Origin: Lactifluus volemus
Taxonomy: Eukaryota > Basidiomycota > Agaricomycetes > Russulales > Russulaceae
Length of the DNA: 64,000 nucleotides
Direction of reading: 5' to 3'
Assembly: GCA_022376515.1 (NCBI GenBank)
Contig: WTXI01000019.1
Location: 310,001 to 374,000 of the forward strand
Below the pieces are notes generated by a model. That model worked only from the letters and a program-made list of their open reading frames with translations, was not told where the DNA came from and did no database searches. Positions 21,756-34,273 of this stretch are shown in pieces (position 1 is the stretch's first letter; each line of letters begins with the position of its first letter). The translations under genes were made by a program, and so were the position numbers.

Positions 21756-22823
21756 ATGTCGAACAATCTACATATCCTCTCTCACCCTCTCGTGAATGCT
21801 CGCTTGGCAAAACTGCGGGAGGTATCTACGACCTCTAAAGAGTTTCGCGAAGTTTGAATCCATTATTCCGTTCATATGGGTTCCCCCCCCTGAGCGCAGT
21901 TCTGTCCCTACAGGGCATCCACGGTCTCAGCATCATGCTCGGATACGAGGCAAGTCGTGATCTCGAAGAGATAACTTTTCAAGGCGTAAGAATCAGTTTC
22001 TTCTTCTTCACGCGCACACACACGACTCGGAGCTGCAACCTGACAAGACAGATCACAGCAATCGCCGATTAGCTCGTTTAGAGGTTCAGTGGTCAAACCT
22101 AGGATCGCATTCACGCCCATATTGCGTGCTGGATTGGCATGACCGACGGCCTTCTGTCCTTATTCCCGTACGTTCGTCAAGTGATCCTATCGTCTCGCTT
22201 GCTGACCTGTAGACGCACAGCGATGCGCCTGTCTATCACCTGGGTATTTATAGGGAAAAGGTGTCCTTACAGCCCGTTGAATGTTAGAGTTCCTAATCGT
22301 CCATGCCCTGTTGACCTTGCTTTTTATTAATCTCTATCCAGATTATTCAAGTTACCCCCGTCACCCCCAATTGACATGGTTTTCGTGTTGGATCCGTTGA
22401 TCGCTACAGGCGGAACGGCTTGCGCTGCATTGGGCATGATCACAGAGTGGGGAATTCCGAGTTGCGTGTCCTTTTTTTATATCTAGAGGGTTTGAATCAA
22501 GTTTTCGAAACCAACTTTTTTCTTCTTCCAGAGAACAAGATCAAGTTGCTCTGTATCTTGGCTTCGGAGGTTGGGCTTCAGAACGTGTTGGCTCAGTATC
22601 CTGGAATCGAAGTAGGTGTCACGTCATATGTACGATGCCATTTCACACCTTGGGCTTGGGCAGATATGGGCAGCTGCTGTTGATCCTCACTTAACGCCCG
22701 AAGGTCTTATCTCGCCGGGATTGGGCGATACTGTAAGTAATTCGATGCACGGGTACACCGATCGTCTGACCACTCCGTTAGGGGGACCGACTCAACAATA
22801 CAGTGACGGCTAGGGAATCTTGA
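21756..22823 (+). CDS. FUR1: Uracil phosphoribosyltransferase (two frameshifts)
   Basis: Pyrimidine salvage enzyme converting uracil and PRPP to UMP; in fungi it also activates 5-fluorouracil. Family blocks in order are SHPLVNARLAKLREVSTTSK, GIHGLSIMLGYEASRDLEEI, VVKPRIAFTPILRAGL, TDGLLSLFPDAPVYHLGIYR, EKVSLQPVEYY, DMVFVLDPLIATGGTACAAL (PRPP-binding loop), KLLCILASEVGLQNVLAQYP and HLTPEGLISPGLGDTGDRL. Seven short introns. One base is missing in GG near 22136 (ILRAGLGMTDG) and one in AA near 22348 (YYSKLPPSPP). The restored reading is the normal full length of about 217-220 residues. Confidence 0.92.
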
Positions 22824-23124
22824 GTTTGTGAACATCCAACGCTTTCTCTCAGCATTTCCTCACTGTATGCTAAGCATCGACGTCATTCACGATGCCGAAT
22901 CTGAATCCGTTGGCAACCACACCCGACACAGATCCGGCATACTTCCTGCCATCCTTGTCTACCTTTCTTGTGCTGTGGCTTTACTGAATACTAGTGGTGT
23001 TTTTTTTTACCTGAACACTCTCGCATAAACAGCCCCGGCGTGATAATTCCCAAAAAATATAGTGCATGTGCGCTCAAGAGATAAGTTCCAAGCAATGAGT
23101 CCATGCATCCTTCTCTATCTTGGC
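22824..23124. other. Convergent intergenic region
   Basis: 3' flanks of FUR1 and the minus-strand DUF1399 gene. No gene is seen. Confidence 0.5.
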
Positions 23125-25696
23125 TCATACATCGGCCCACGGCCCACAATTCATGGAACCTCCTCCACTGACATCGACGCTTGCTGAGACACAAGCTGCC
23201 CCCGCAGCCTAGAAATTGACAGACACTCGTCATCACTTTTTTTTGCAAAGAAATGAGGGGGCGAGCCATACCGTGGCACAACCTGCAAAACTGCCTGAAG
23301 CCAAATCTCTGCTGATCATCACCTGTCCCAAAGGAGTACCAGGGGCCAGCGTCGCTGATGTCAGCGGGACGGGTATCAGGAATGGCGCGTCATGCCTGGC
23401 ATTGCGATCGAACTCTTCTTGGGTCAGCTCCCCCTTGCGCAGGCGGGATGCTTCGCGCTCTCGACGTCGGGAGGCCTTGCTCTCGCGCTGGGCCTTGGCC
23501 TTGGAGTTGTTCGGGAGACCGAGGACTGCGACCGTGTTGTGGTCAGAGGGATGTGAAGCGGCGAGAATATCGGGCTGGTCTGCGGGGGGCGCGATTCTTG
23601 ACAGTGGATAGTGTCTCGAACCCACATGAGAGACGAGCCGCCCAAGCTTCTGGCCTATGGTATTTCCGGAAGGGGGCAGCCGCATTGGGTATACGGTACG
23701 CCGTAGCGTTTCTGTGGGAGTATGTGAATTAGTATCGGCGCGGACGAGAGTGGATGCCCAGCCGTGGCACGGACCTCCCATGCTCGACATGTTGCATCAA
23801 ATGCGTCCGAAAGATGGAACTGCTCAACCTTGTCGTCACTGAGCGAGGATTAGAGCCGTTGGTGCTTGATGGAAGATACCTACTGATCGACGTATCGTCC
23901 CACATTGGTCTTGCAGTCCTTATGGTAACGCGGACCAGATATTTGGTGGGTGTGCCAGACCAGGTCAATATCTAATGTGGGCACAATAAATGTGGGCTCG
24001 GTAGAAGACATCATATGAAGAAATCTGGAGGTCCCTGTTAGAAAGCTACAGCGAACAGCGAACGATCCTTCCTCACGCATGGTATCGGACGACGGCGTGG
24101 TGTAGGGCAATGGCGTCTTCGTGCTTCTCAAAATGACTCCGTGAGGTCCAGCCGAGTTCGTGCATCTTTCCAACGAAGGAACCTTGGCGTAGCACCTGAA
24201 GAAGATGCAATTCAACAGCTGAGAATGTCCCAAAGCGTCCTACGAACCGCTCCCACCAGCTCCACGGAAAATGGTCGCTGGTTGAAATAAGCACCCAAAA
24301 TCTTAGCTCCTCTAACGGCCACAAGTGAGAACGAATTTCTCGGTCAGTAAAGGGACAAGTGCTTACAACTTGGGCTTCTGAAGGTTACGCAACGATTTTT
24401 GTATCTCACTGAGTTTCCAATTCAAACTTTCAGCCATCGCAACGCCAACCGCCTGGTTCTGCTGCCACTTGCGTGAATTGAACTGATCGATGGGCTTTAA
24501 ATCGAGAATTTCCCGTTTCAGAGTTACAGCTTGCGTTGTGTCTTCTCCAAGCTCGGTACGCAAAGTGAAGCTGGGACTCGGGTGAGCATCGTAAGTTGGC
24601 CGTGATAAGTGTCGAGTCAACTCACGGAAGGAGTATCTGTGCGTTCACGCGTCCTTCTTGTGGTTCTTGCAAAAGGTGCGCCGTTAGGTCTGTGGTCAGT
24701 TTAGCTACGGCGAGTTTTTCCCTGGTTATCTCGAAGGTACAAGATGGGCAGCTATGAGAAAGTTCTGTTGAGCGTAGCCCGTGGCCGAATTCGTTAGATA
24801 CGCTGTACTTGTGTAAACGTTCAGATTTGTGACAGAATGCGGTGCACTCACGAACACTGACAGTTGCCTTGCACTTGGGACATGACAATTCTTGGTGCGA
24901 AAGAACTGCTGCGCACTCAAATGGGTCGAAAGGCAGCCCTGTTTTCGTAAGCCAGTTAGATCTACTCGCTGTGTGGGGTTTCCACAAGATCATGTCATTG
25001 ATGCCATCCTTTCAATGAGTCGTTCAGCAGAGATGGGAAAGGCATGGGTATGCAGCAGCTCACTAAGACATCAAGAAAGAAGTCAACCGTCGAAGCCGTT
25101 AGCATGGCCAGAGGTTTTAGGGATCTGACGCGGATGCAATCTTCGGCGAAAGATCTATACTAGTCAGAAACGGAGTATTCCTGAACGAGAGTAAAGTATT
25201 CATGCTGACTGTGGATTCAGGAGATATGCATGCAAGACCATCCAGACGTCGAGAGGAGGCATATCTTTGCGAATGAACCGCGGGAGCGTATTTGACCTCG
25301 AAGGGGGGGAAAGATATTCTACCCAACGCTGAAATCTAGTCGAACGCATCATGACGCAAACGATATATCCTCTGCCCATGACACTCGCCTTTCGACAGCC
25401 AAGTTGACGAACCATGACCATCGCTGCTCCGTGTCAAGATCGGTAACTAAAGGACACCACGGAGTGTCATTTAGAGATTCCACTCTTTTCCTGAGATCAC
25501 ACAGTGCGCCGAGAAAGAATAGATGAAGTTTTAGGTGCTTGACCTGGACAAGTGGGTCACGAAGCTCATGAAGTCCGACATGAAAAGTCAATGAGATATC
25601 CTTGGAATGCGAAGAAGATGTCGAGGGCTGTTCGGCGCTGTATGGAGGGCTCGACGGCGAAGATTGTGAGTAAGGAGGGGGCGGTAGTGGATCCAT
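23125..25696 (-). CDS. Glycine-rich domain (DUF1399) protein (two frameshifts)
   Basis: Fungal member of the glycine-rich-domain/DUF1399 family, function unknown. The start is MDPLPPPPYSQSSPS. The family signature is VPTLDIDLVWHTHQISGPRY followed by KTNVGRYVD and VEQFHLSDAFDATCRAWE, the Cys motif TQCGCPLP, GQKLGRLVSHV and HPSDHNTV. Upstream are IRKDMPPLDVWMVLHAYLLN and two CxxC pairs (LSCPKCKATVSV and SCPSCTFEITREKL), which could bind a metal. The last exon turns Cys/Gly-rich (AAGAACVSASVDVSGGGSMN), as in relatives. The intron starting at 25388 has a GC donor (AG|GCGAGT). Single bases are missing near 23665 (CPLPG|TIGQK) and 24755 (before SCPSCTF). It diverges from MET10. Confidence 0.8.
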
Positions 25697-25822
25697 TGTG
25701 GGGCAGAAAGCAAAGAAGTGTGATCAAAGGCCATGACTATAACATCGACTAGCAATTGCAGCCGACTGATGGAACATATTGGGCGTTCATCCCCATTTGG
25801 TCTGTTGAACTTCTCTTCCCTC
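25697..25822. promoter_or_regulatory. Compact divergent promoter, DUF1399 gene / MET10
   Basis: 126 bases lie between start codons if MET10 begins at 25823; only 36 if the upstream in-frame ATG at 25733 is used. The size supports the downstream start. Promoter function is inferred. Confidence 0.45.
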
Positions 25823-28800
25823 ATGGCGGTCACAGCATCAAATGTGATAGAACTCATATCTTCACGTTCTATTACTACCTCTCTCCTCTTCATTTATGAT
25901 ATCGCAGAGCAGGCCGGTTTTGGTCTGCTAGCCAAGACATGGTCCAAGTCCGATCAAGATGTGACCTCACTGGTATCCTTGCAGACAAGGCCTGGCGCAG
26001 GTTTGAGCCTTGTCGGTAGGCTTTCCCAAGGAACAAGTAGAGATGCACTCACCGGGTCCATCTTGACTGCCTACACGACTCCAACCGGCCTTGTCGAGAT
26101 GATCCCTTCCCTCGCCCACTCTCCCACTCCCGTCCCCAATAGCAGACTTGTCCTCCAAGTTCCCACGGTCTCTACTATCGGTGATCAACTCACACTGTCC
26201 CCTACTTTAGCCTCCCTTAATCCCGTCCTATCATCCTTCCCGAATCATTCGTCGTCTTACTTTCCGCCACGCCTCAGGAATCAGTCGACTTTGCAGCCCT
26301 CGCCTACAAGTTCCCAGCCCATGTCATCCATCTTTTTGATCATCATAGTTCTTCTCGTGAAATGGGGCCGCTTCGTATTCCTTCGTTCCCATCAAAGGAT
26401 CAAGTGGGAAGTACCGTTCACAGCGTCCTGCAGCAATCAGGCTATCACAACTTTGATTATTCGGGCGACAAAACCGCACAGATCGTCCTCGTTGTGCTTA
26501 ATGGGCCACTAGCATTGGCTCTCAAAGCAATCCTGGTCAACACGCCAAATATTGGAGTACTCACTGTCCGTGTTCTCCGACCTTGGGATGAATCTGCATT
26601 CCAGCAGATGCTTCCATCCACCGCGAGCCATATTCATGTCATAGAAGACGTTTCCGTTCAAGCCTCCCGCGGTATCCTGCATGCCGATGTGCAGGGTAGT
26701 ATGATGGATCTTCCCAGCCCAATTCCTGATATTCATCATCAAGCTGTTACTCCGGCCCACCTCTCAGAGCTTCTGAACAAACCATCCTCATTAGTTCAAT
26801 TCCTTACCAATTTGCCCTTGTTTCCCTCTGATATCAAGACTCGCGACGTGTCCACCGCTGCCAAACTTTTGTTTTTCAGCACCCCCAGTACATCCCTCTC
26901 TTCCGTGCCGCAAAGAATCGAGAAGACCTTTGCTCAGAGCGCTAGCGTATCCGCACGCTTACTCACAGAACACGACGTACTCTCGCGACAGGAGGGGATC
27001 ACCGCGGACCGTATCTGGCTTGAGCCGCGCAAGGATCTCAGCCTTCTCACGCCCCTTTCAATTACTGTGCCCATCTCCGGCGATGGCGGAGGTGTTTGCA
27101 ACTTCCTCGCCATCCTTGATCAGGGCCTGCTGAAATCTCACTCTCTCTTGAAGCATGCCAAGCGGGGTGCCTCCATTCTGATTGCAACTTCCTGGTTGGT
27201 TCCCGAACTGGTGTCAAATCTTTCCACGGAAGACGTATCGCTCTTCAGAGATAGAGAGTTACACCTTTATACCATCGACGCCAAGTCTATGGCTTCCGAC
27301 CTCGGACTTCACGGGGATGATCAGAATTCCTTGGAAAGCGTGATTGTCCATTTGGCTTTCTTGCGCTTATATTTGGGTTCCCGAGCAAGCGAGACCGCCA
27401 TTTTGAAATTGACGGAGAACCTATATGGCACCGCCGTGAGCGGGGTCCAAATGACGACGCTCATTACACGGGTTTGGCAAGGCCTCATCAGGGTTGACAT
27501 GTCCACCGTTACAGCAGAACCAAACGACGGACAAGAAGCTCGGAAAGATTTTGGGTTTAATGCAATTGCCGTAATCATGGGGGATGGGGAAACCGTTGTG
27601 AACGGTTCCAGAGTCGGATCCTGGCACGACGCAGCGCGTCACCTGCTCTTCCCCCGTGCTTTCGTCGAGGAGGACACCGATAGCACCTCCACGGAACAAT
27701 ACCCTCAGATCCCGACCCTTCATCCTGAGGTTCCCGATCGTACCTACCTGGTGACCTGTACTGTCAACCGCCGCCTCACACCCATGGAGTACGACCGTAA
27801 TGTATTCCATGTCGAGCTTGATACCACAGGAACAGGGCTGAAATACTCGATTGGTGAGGCCCTCGGAGTACATGGATGGAACGACGAGCAGAAGTGCTAG
27901 ATTTCTGCAATTGGTACGGCATAGATCCAGCGCGCCTTGTCACGATCCCAGTACCTGGCAACGATACAAAAGTCCACACGCGGACCGTGTTTCAAGCTCT
28001 ACAGCAACAGATCGACCTTTTCGGCAAGCCTCCAAAGTCTTTTTTCTCAGATCTCGCAGAATTTGCAAAGGGCTCCGCTGACAGACATGCGCTCCTATTT
28101 ATCGGCTCCCTGAGGGTGGATCAACGTTCAAAAAGCTTTCAGATAAGGATACGGTGACGTTCGCCGATGTGTTACGCCGGTTTCCGAGTGCAAGACCAGG
28201 GATCGAGGTCCTGTGCGAATTGATTGGCGACATAAAGCCACGCCACTACAGCATCGCAAGCTCACAGAGCGTCGTTGGAAATCGCGTCGATCTGCTCGTT
28301 GTTACTGTGGAATGGGATTCGCCAAACGGTGAGTGCGCCACTATTCCTTCGGTTCTTCCCCGCTGATCGCCCTGGCAGGGACAAAACGCTACGGACAATG
28401 CACCCGGTACCTGGCCGAGCTCAAAATTGGCCAAAAGGTGACGGTATCCATCAAGCCCAGTGTGATGAAAGTCCGTACCTTCACCTCTCCGTCTTTTCGG
28501 AGGCAGTTGACACCGATTTCAATCCCTAGCTTCCCGAAGAACCTACGCAACCGCTCATTATGGTCGGTTTAGGAACTGGTGCTGCACCGTTCCGCGCATT
28601 CCTACAGCACCGCTCCTTGCTTGTGTCCCAGGGCGTTCCCGTTGGTCCTGTATACTACTATTTCGGGTCCGTCATCGATCCCAAGAATACTTGTATGGTG
28701 AAGAGGTGCGTCACGAGTCAGATACGATATCACCTAAATGATGTGAACCAAATTCACCCCCTCTCTGAGCTCCTGCTATGCGGAGATCACTATACAAAAA

Positions 28801-29177
28801 ACTAAGAACAGCCAGCTGATCACTTTCCCCTCTTCTATCTGTATCTTATTTCGAGCTTACTGGGACTAACCTTCGTGTCATAGATCGAGGCTTTTATCCA
28901 AGATGGGATTATCACCAAGGCGGGCTCGCCTTTTCGCGTGACGGCCCGAAGAAGGTGTATATTCAGCACAAGATGGTTGAGGATGTAGAGCGCTCGTAAA
29001 AATGCTGCACGAGGACAAGGGTGTTTTCTACTTGTGCGGCCCCACTTGGCCGGTCCCAGACGTGTATGCGACGCTGATCAAGGCATTCGAGAAACATCGT
29101 GGTATGGATGTTGAGGCTGCAGTTCTTTCTTGGAAGCTCTGAAGCAAGAGGAGCGCTATGTGTTGGAAGTATATTGA
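25823..29177 (+). CDS. MET10: Sulfite reductase [NADPH] flavoprotein subunit (seven frameshifts)
   Basis: Alpha subunit of assimilatory sulfite reductase; passes electrons from NADPH through FAD to the hemoprotein subunit for cysteine/methionine synthesis. The N-terminal pyruvate-ferredoxin-oxidoreductase-like part has AGAGLSLVGRLSQGTSRDAL and VLTVRVLRPWDESAFQ. The reductase part has TYLVTCTVNRRLTPMEYDRN, LKYSIGEALGVHGWND, KPRHYSIASSQS (FAD, RxYS), TKRYGQCTRYLAEL, VGLGTGAAPFRAFLQ (NADPH) and ITKAGLAFSRDGPKKVYIQH, ending EERYVLEVY. One-base losses lie near 26240, 27893, 28109, 28670, 28922, 28995 and 29128; three introns lie at about 28330-28378, 28470-28529 and 28707-28883. The start at 25823 (MAVTASNVIELISSRS) fits the family better than 25733. 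Confidence 0.9.
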
Positions 29178-29407
29178 TTTGAGGGTTTGTCGAATGAGGA
29201 GATTTTGTTAGAATATGACCACGAAAGCGCTATATGTTATGCCAAAGTCGATTCTATACACTGTAGGAAAGGCCATAGGCTACAAAAAATTCTAAAGAGT
29301 CTGAATGTCAACGTGTGAGTGACATATTATCAAATGTTCGTGTACCCCATGGGAACTTCAAATCCTGCTCTGCTTCCCCCTTCTATACCGACGGTAGTAC
29401 CAAATCG

Positions 29408-31647
29408 TCACCGCATGATCGCCAAGCCAAAAAGTGAGAGCACAACGCTGAGGGCAATTTTAACACCCTTGGAGAGGCCGCCAGAGTGGCAGGGAAACGC
29501 GGCGTCGCAGGGCTTGCCGCTGGGCTTCTCGGCAGCGTACGCGCCGGCTTGCAAGCGAGTGAAGAACGGATCCGTGGTATCGTTCAGGACGTGCATCGCG
29601 GTAAGTGTGAGCAGTGGCGCATTATAGTCTAGCGCAACCTACACAGACATCGGTTGCGTGTGAGGCTTACCCAGATATGGATATATGGTGGCGCGAGTTA
29701 GTTTACCTCAGTCTCGGGCCAATCGCTGCGGATATCATAGAATTTGTCCTTCTTGTCAGGCCCGCCAACAACGGCGCCGTAAATGATGTAGGCTTCCTGC
29801 GGAGGCAATGTGTTGATATTGTTGATATCATCACCGCCGCTGGCCATGGCTGAATGGGGATTGGCGGGGGAGTTGGGGTTAGACCCAACGACGTAAGGTA
29901 CTAGAGCATACAGTAGAAATGCGGGGACACTTGAGCAGCCAAGGCATTCACACACCTGACATGGGATTGTTTCCAAGGGCGTAATCAAGCTGGGACTTTG
30001 CGAACTCCTACAGTACAAAACCGTTCGTGAAACGTGTCACGATCAGGGGGAGGGTTAGACGTACCAAATAACTCGACTTCTTATCCTGCGTAGTTGCAAT
30101 TTGGGCATATCGCGTGAGGAGCATCGCGGCGTTGAGCGCAGGGTTGAGAGAATCCTCATCAGAATCACCGGGATACCACAACAAGCCGCCTGCGATGATC
30201 ACTTTACTTGCAGATAGATCAATTAGAAAACTCTTACCCTTCGTCTTGAAGGAAGGGCCTCCCCCACTCAAGATGTGATCAAAGTACCGCTCTGCCTCGA
30301 CCTGCCAGCCAGACAGGTTGCCTGCAAAGCTCGCACCTGCGTTCGCGAGTTGGGCGAACAACACGGCCAACCTGGTGTCTTCGAGTCCCAATTGAAAATG
30401 GCATTTGAACCGCCCAGGAAATACTGGTTATAGTAATTTTCTGCCTGAGAATAGTAATTACTTGAATTGGTTGCCCATGCGAGAAGAAGCGCGGCCATGG
30501 CGAGCTCATCTCCATATGAAGAAGACGGATAGGCGATTCCGGCTTGAGGACCGCAGTCTGGTATCTCTGCTGACCACCGGACGCGTTTACAGCAAAGGTA
30601 TAGAGATCTTGTGCATGAGCCAGGAGTATCTCGGCATATGATGAGTTCTGGAGAGACGCGGGAGGGGAGAAGGAAGGGCCAAGATTGGGTTGGCGTACAG
30701 GTTCGAGCATGCGGCGAACGCCGCAGAAGCGCCAGCTGCGGCATCCGTACCAGGGCTAGAAAAATGAGGGACAAGGCGGACATGACAAAGCTAAACAGTA
30801 CGCCCTCACCTGGTGTCGTTAATTTGATAAGATGGCCGGTTTGGTGGTATATTGAGATCGCCTCCCCAATATGCGTTTTCCAGGTTGGCTGTGCATAGTT
30901 CAGGTTAGATCAAAAGATAAATGCGCATACAAGGGTTTGTACCATCTCCGACCTGCACGAAGAGAGTGCGTGGACTAGGGTGCGCCTATGGTGCGGTAGG
31001 TACACAAGCATGACGCACAGAGTACAGACGGGTTGCTCACTTTTATGAGCCAGTCCAAACTCCATCGTAGCATGTCATCAAGATACGCAGTCTGATTGGC
31101 TAGGTCATATCCTATGTGGCGTCAAGATCATGTCATGCTCAAATTTCTTCATTGATGTCGTGTGCACCTCTTCCGAAATCGCTAGCTCCCCAACATATTG
31201 ACATGACAGAAAAGCTCTAGACACAATGTTAACGGCGGTGGCTCCAAATAGAGAAGAGGACTAACCAGTGGAAATGTGCATTTAATGTAGTCTAATGTGG
31301 GGCAGAAAGAACATGAGGATGTTACGAAACTGTACGGGAACAGGCTGCGTACCACCAGCATCGTAATATCCACCGGATAGGTCAAGACCGGCATCCGACC
31401 CATCGTTGACTGCGCTGTCATTTCTCCAGAACACACGCTTCGTACTCGGGAGACGACCGCTGCGTTGAGCCTCGTAAAAGTAGAGAAGATTTCCCAGTAA
31501 CGTAGACCACTGTGGATTTGGGACGCTAGTCTGGGCAGATGGTTGTGCACCCGAGGTGGCAGGGGGTGGAAAGAAAGGAGGAGAGGATAAAGGCAATTGG
31601 GCGAGCACGACCTGCCCCCAAAAGGCCAAAAGAAAGAGAACGGCCAT
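29408..31647 (-). CDS. GH9 endoglucanase with C-terminal membrane anchor (three frameshifts)
   Basis: Family 9 glycoside hydrolase cutting beta-1,4-glucan. A signal peptide ([16 protein letters not shown]) is followed by [20 protein letters not shown] and the N-terminal catalytic motif [18 protein letters not shown], with the two aspartates that act as base and water holder. FDLAN-type block [40 protein letters not shown] and [12 protein letters not shown] follow; the catalytic acid region is [14 protein letters not shown]. After a Cys-containing linker comes one hydrophobic helix ([17 protein letters not shown]) at the extreme C-terminus, so the enzyme is probably membrane-tethered. About nine introns. 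Single bases are missing in C/T runs near 30664, 30548 and 30369. Otherwise full length. Confidence 0.9.
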
Positions 31648-32411
31648 GGGTGAACGAAGTCAAGGCAAGGACTCGTACGTCACTTGGACAGACAGCTTCT
31701 TGAGAGTAACATGCCTCACCTTTCTTCACATTCTTGCCTTGCCCGCCAGTGTTTTTAACGCTCACAGCTGTCCTCACCTGGTAGGGAGCTACAAGAAGGG
31801 TTTGGCGTTTCGGTACTTCAGTCTGTACCTTATATGCCGTTTTTGATCGAGGACTCAAAGATATTGATCTTATCGTCGCTACCAGATCAGCATCATAGAA
31901 ATTGGCACTTTCAAGTGAAAAACATGGTGTGCATGGTGTGCAACCTTGACATAGCTAATTATCACCATTCTCAAGTAGGTCTAGGAGCCCAAATATATAA
32001 CGCGCTAGCCCTTGCAAAAGGGGTTCCGATTTTACGCCTCTTTGTCGTCTCCTGGCCTTTTGATCGAGGTCTGTTGTTCTCTGATATCCAACTGGCACGC
32101 GCCCATTCTGTTTATTCTGGCCGGCTACGGTACGTACAAAAGGACGGATCCATCTGCAATCTATGTCGGCTCTCACGGCCATTATCCGGGGTGGTGGAAA
32201 TAGGATGAGCGCCTGGACCTTGACATTTCTATTTTGGTTTTGGTGCTATTCCGCTACCACTTTTTCCGAGCCCCGTGGTCCACACACGGAAACGGATATC
32301 CGAATGGCTAATTGTTGCACAGCGCATGTACCCCTGTACCTTTTTTATATATTAAATATCCAGCACACATCATACGTATGAAACTGATCCTTTCTCAGTC
32401 AAACTCCACCA
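31648..32411. other. Divergent intergenic region, GH9 / F-box gene
   Basis: 764 bases with short open frames but no recognised product. It must contain the promoters of both flanking genes. No clear TATA box or repeat is seen. Confidence 0.5.
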
Positions 32412-34136
32412 ATGAACTCTCCTCGAGACAATCACGCGCCGTAAGTGTCCTTCCGCATTATTGTCGCGCAGAAGAATGTGCTATAACTTGCAACCAGGAA
32501 CCACAGTCGCACTCTTGATGAATCCCTTACGAACGATGACCGCCAGGCACCCCCACATAATTCACCAATTTCACGATTACTACCAGAAATCCTCACTATA
32601 ATCTTCTCTTTCCACGCAGACGCAACCCCAGCGGGGGAAAGTGTGGGACACAAGAATCTTTCAACAGGGATGACCCATGCGCAATGTAAACTTGGCTGGA
32701 TCACCGTCACCCATGTGTGCAGCCTCTGGAGACAAGTCGCACTCAGTCATTCTACCCTCTGGACGTGTCAGCGATTCAACCTTGGCCTCAAGTGGACGGC
32801 CGAGATGCTGAACCGGGCTGACAATGCTCCTTTAAACCTCATCCTGTCCGAGGAATTTCTACTATCCCCGCCTTCAGACGATGATCCAACGACGGTCATC
32901 TCCAACTTGCTCCATCGTACAGGCACCCTCACTATCGAAGAGGGGGCCTTTACAACCGCTTCTCTCAAGATAATCACACAGCCGGCACCCCTCGTGACAT
33001 CATTAAACGTCTCTTCTTCCCGTGGTCAGTTCGTCACACTGCCTCGATCACTCTTCGCCGACAGTGCTCCTAGACTCCGACATTTGTTCCTGTGTAATAT
33101 TCTCCCAATTTGGACGGCTCCGGCCCTCACGGGACTAAAAAGTCTAACCATCAAGATCAATCGTCACACCGACGTGTGCGATATCCCCTCCTACACTGAC
33201 CTTTTCAATGCCTTTCGAGCTATGCCTGGTCTCGAGTCACTCGAGTTGGCAGGCTGCCTTCCTCTCGGTACTTTCCCCCACCCGTTGAAGGAGCGAAATA
33301 TTGAGTTTCCAAACCTACGTTCGCTCACTCTCCATGGTCATACGACCGGCTTCTGCCGTATTGTACAACATCTGGACTATCCACCAGAGACCATAGTAGG
33401 GGGAACATGCCTCACCGATGATGTGACAGGCAAAGAGTGTTGCGACATCTTGCCATTGCTATTGTCACAACTTCCTGGACCCTCCCTAGAGACACTGGAA
33501 GTATCGTGGGGGAATCGATACGATCGTACATTTCGCATCAAGGGGTATTCAACCTCGAAAGAAGAAAATTCTGGAAAGCCTCGCTTTCTTCTCCCAGGCA
33601 GCCGATTTTTCAGCATCGCGTTTCAATTCAAGTTCCTCTTGTGGAGTGCCGAGCAGAAGTTGCGGATATTAAAGGCTGTTTGCGCTTCGCTTCCTACGGA
33701 GGACCTTCATATTCTCAGCGGGACACTGGATTTGGGAAAAGATGCATGGCCTGAAATATTTGGAGGACACCGAAAAATACGCCACATTCGCGTTTGCTCT
33801 CTTACGACTCTTCATTCCCTCATCCCATTTCTTGGCCAAGAGGGTGTCTATCCGAATCTCATTTCTCTGACACTCAGTGGCATAGATATGAGTTCCACGC
33901 AGAGCGGTATTGATCTGTTGATAGTCGCTGACCAGCTCAGAATCAGTAGACCGCCGACGTTGAGCAAGCTTTTTATCGACTCTTGTCACATCTCACGGCA
34001 AATTGTGGACTCGATGAGGAGGGCTGCTCCGGATGTTGATATAGGGTGGGATGAGGTCGAGCTACCAGAACACTTTTGTACAGTACCTGGTCTTCCGCAT
34101 AGGTTGCACCAAAGTGCCCCTTTAGTTCGTAAATAG
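32412..34136 (+). CDS. F-box protein with LRR-like C-terminal region
   Basis: Two exons (32412-32440, 32498-34136) give an intact 555-residue protein. An F-box-like motif lies at residues about 30-90: PISRLLPEILTIIFSFHADA, a short insert, then LGWITVTHVCSLWRQVALSH and STLW. This is the usual layout of the expanded agaricomycete F-box family, which recruits substrates to SCF ubiquitin ligases through Skp1. The remainder has irregular leucine-rich segments such as PALTGLKSLTIKI, LESLELAGCLPLG and FPNLRSLTLHGHT, consistent with an LRR-like solenoid. The substrate is unknown. The ATG at 32412 places a 29-base first exon before the intron; an upstream ATG (32379) exists in another frame. Confidence 0.8.
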
Positions 34137-34273
34137 CCCCTATAACTTAGTAACAGTAACTTAGACAGTACTAACTTCGTAGCTAGCTCAGTTGTAATGG
34201 ATTCACGTGACCAACATCCACGTCTCCTTGGACGGCCCACGTCGGTTGTAGCCGACACTTACCCTCGCTTTTC

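Noticed and set aside
25823..29177. MET10 as a pseudogene
   Set aside because: Seven breaks, but every one is a single base and all FAD/NADPH motifs are intact; genuine decay would show stops and substitutions as well.
31834..32208. Plus-strand frame of 124 codons between GH9 and the F-box gene
   Set aside because: No family resemblance, no splice pattern, and its position fits a promoter region.
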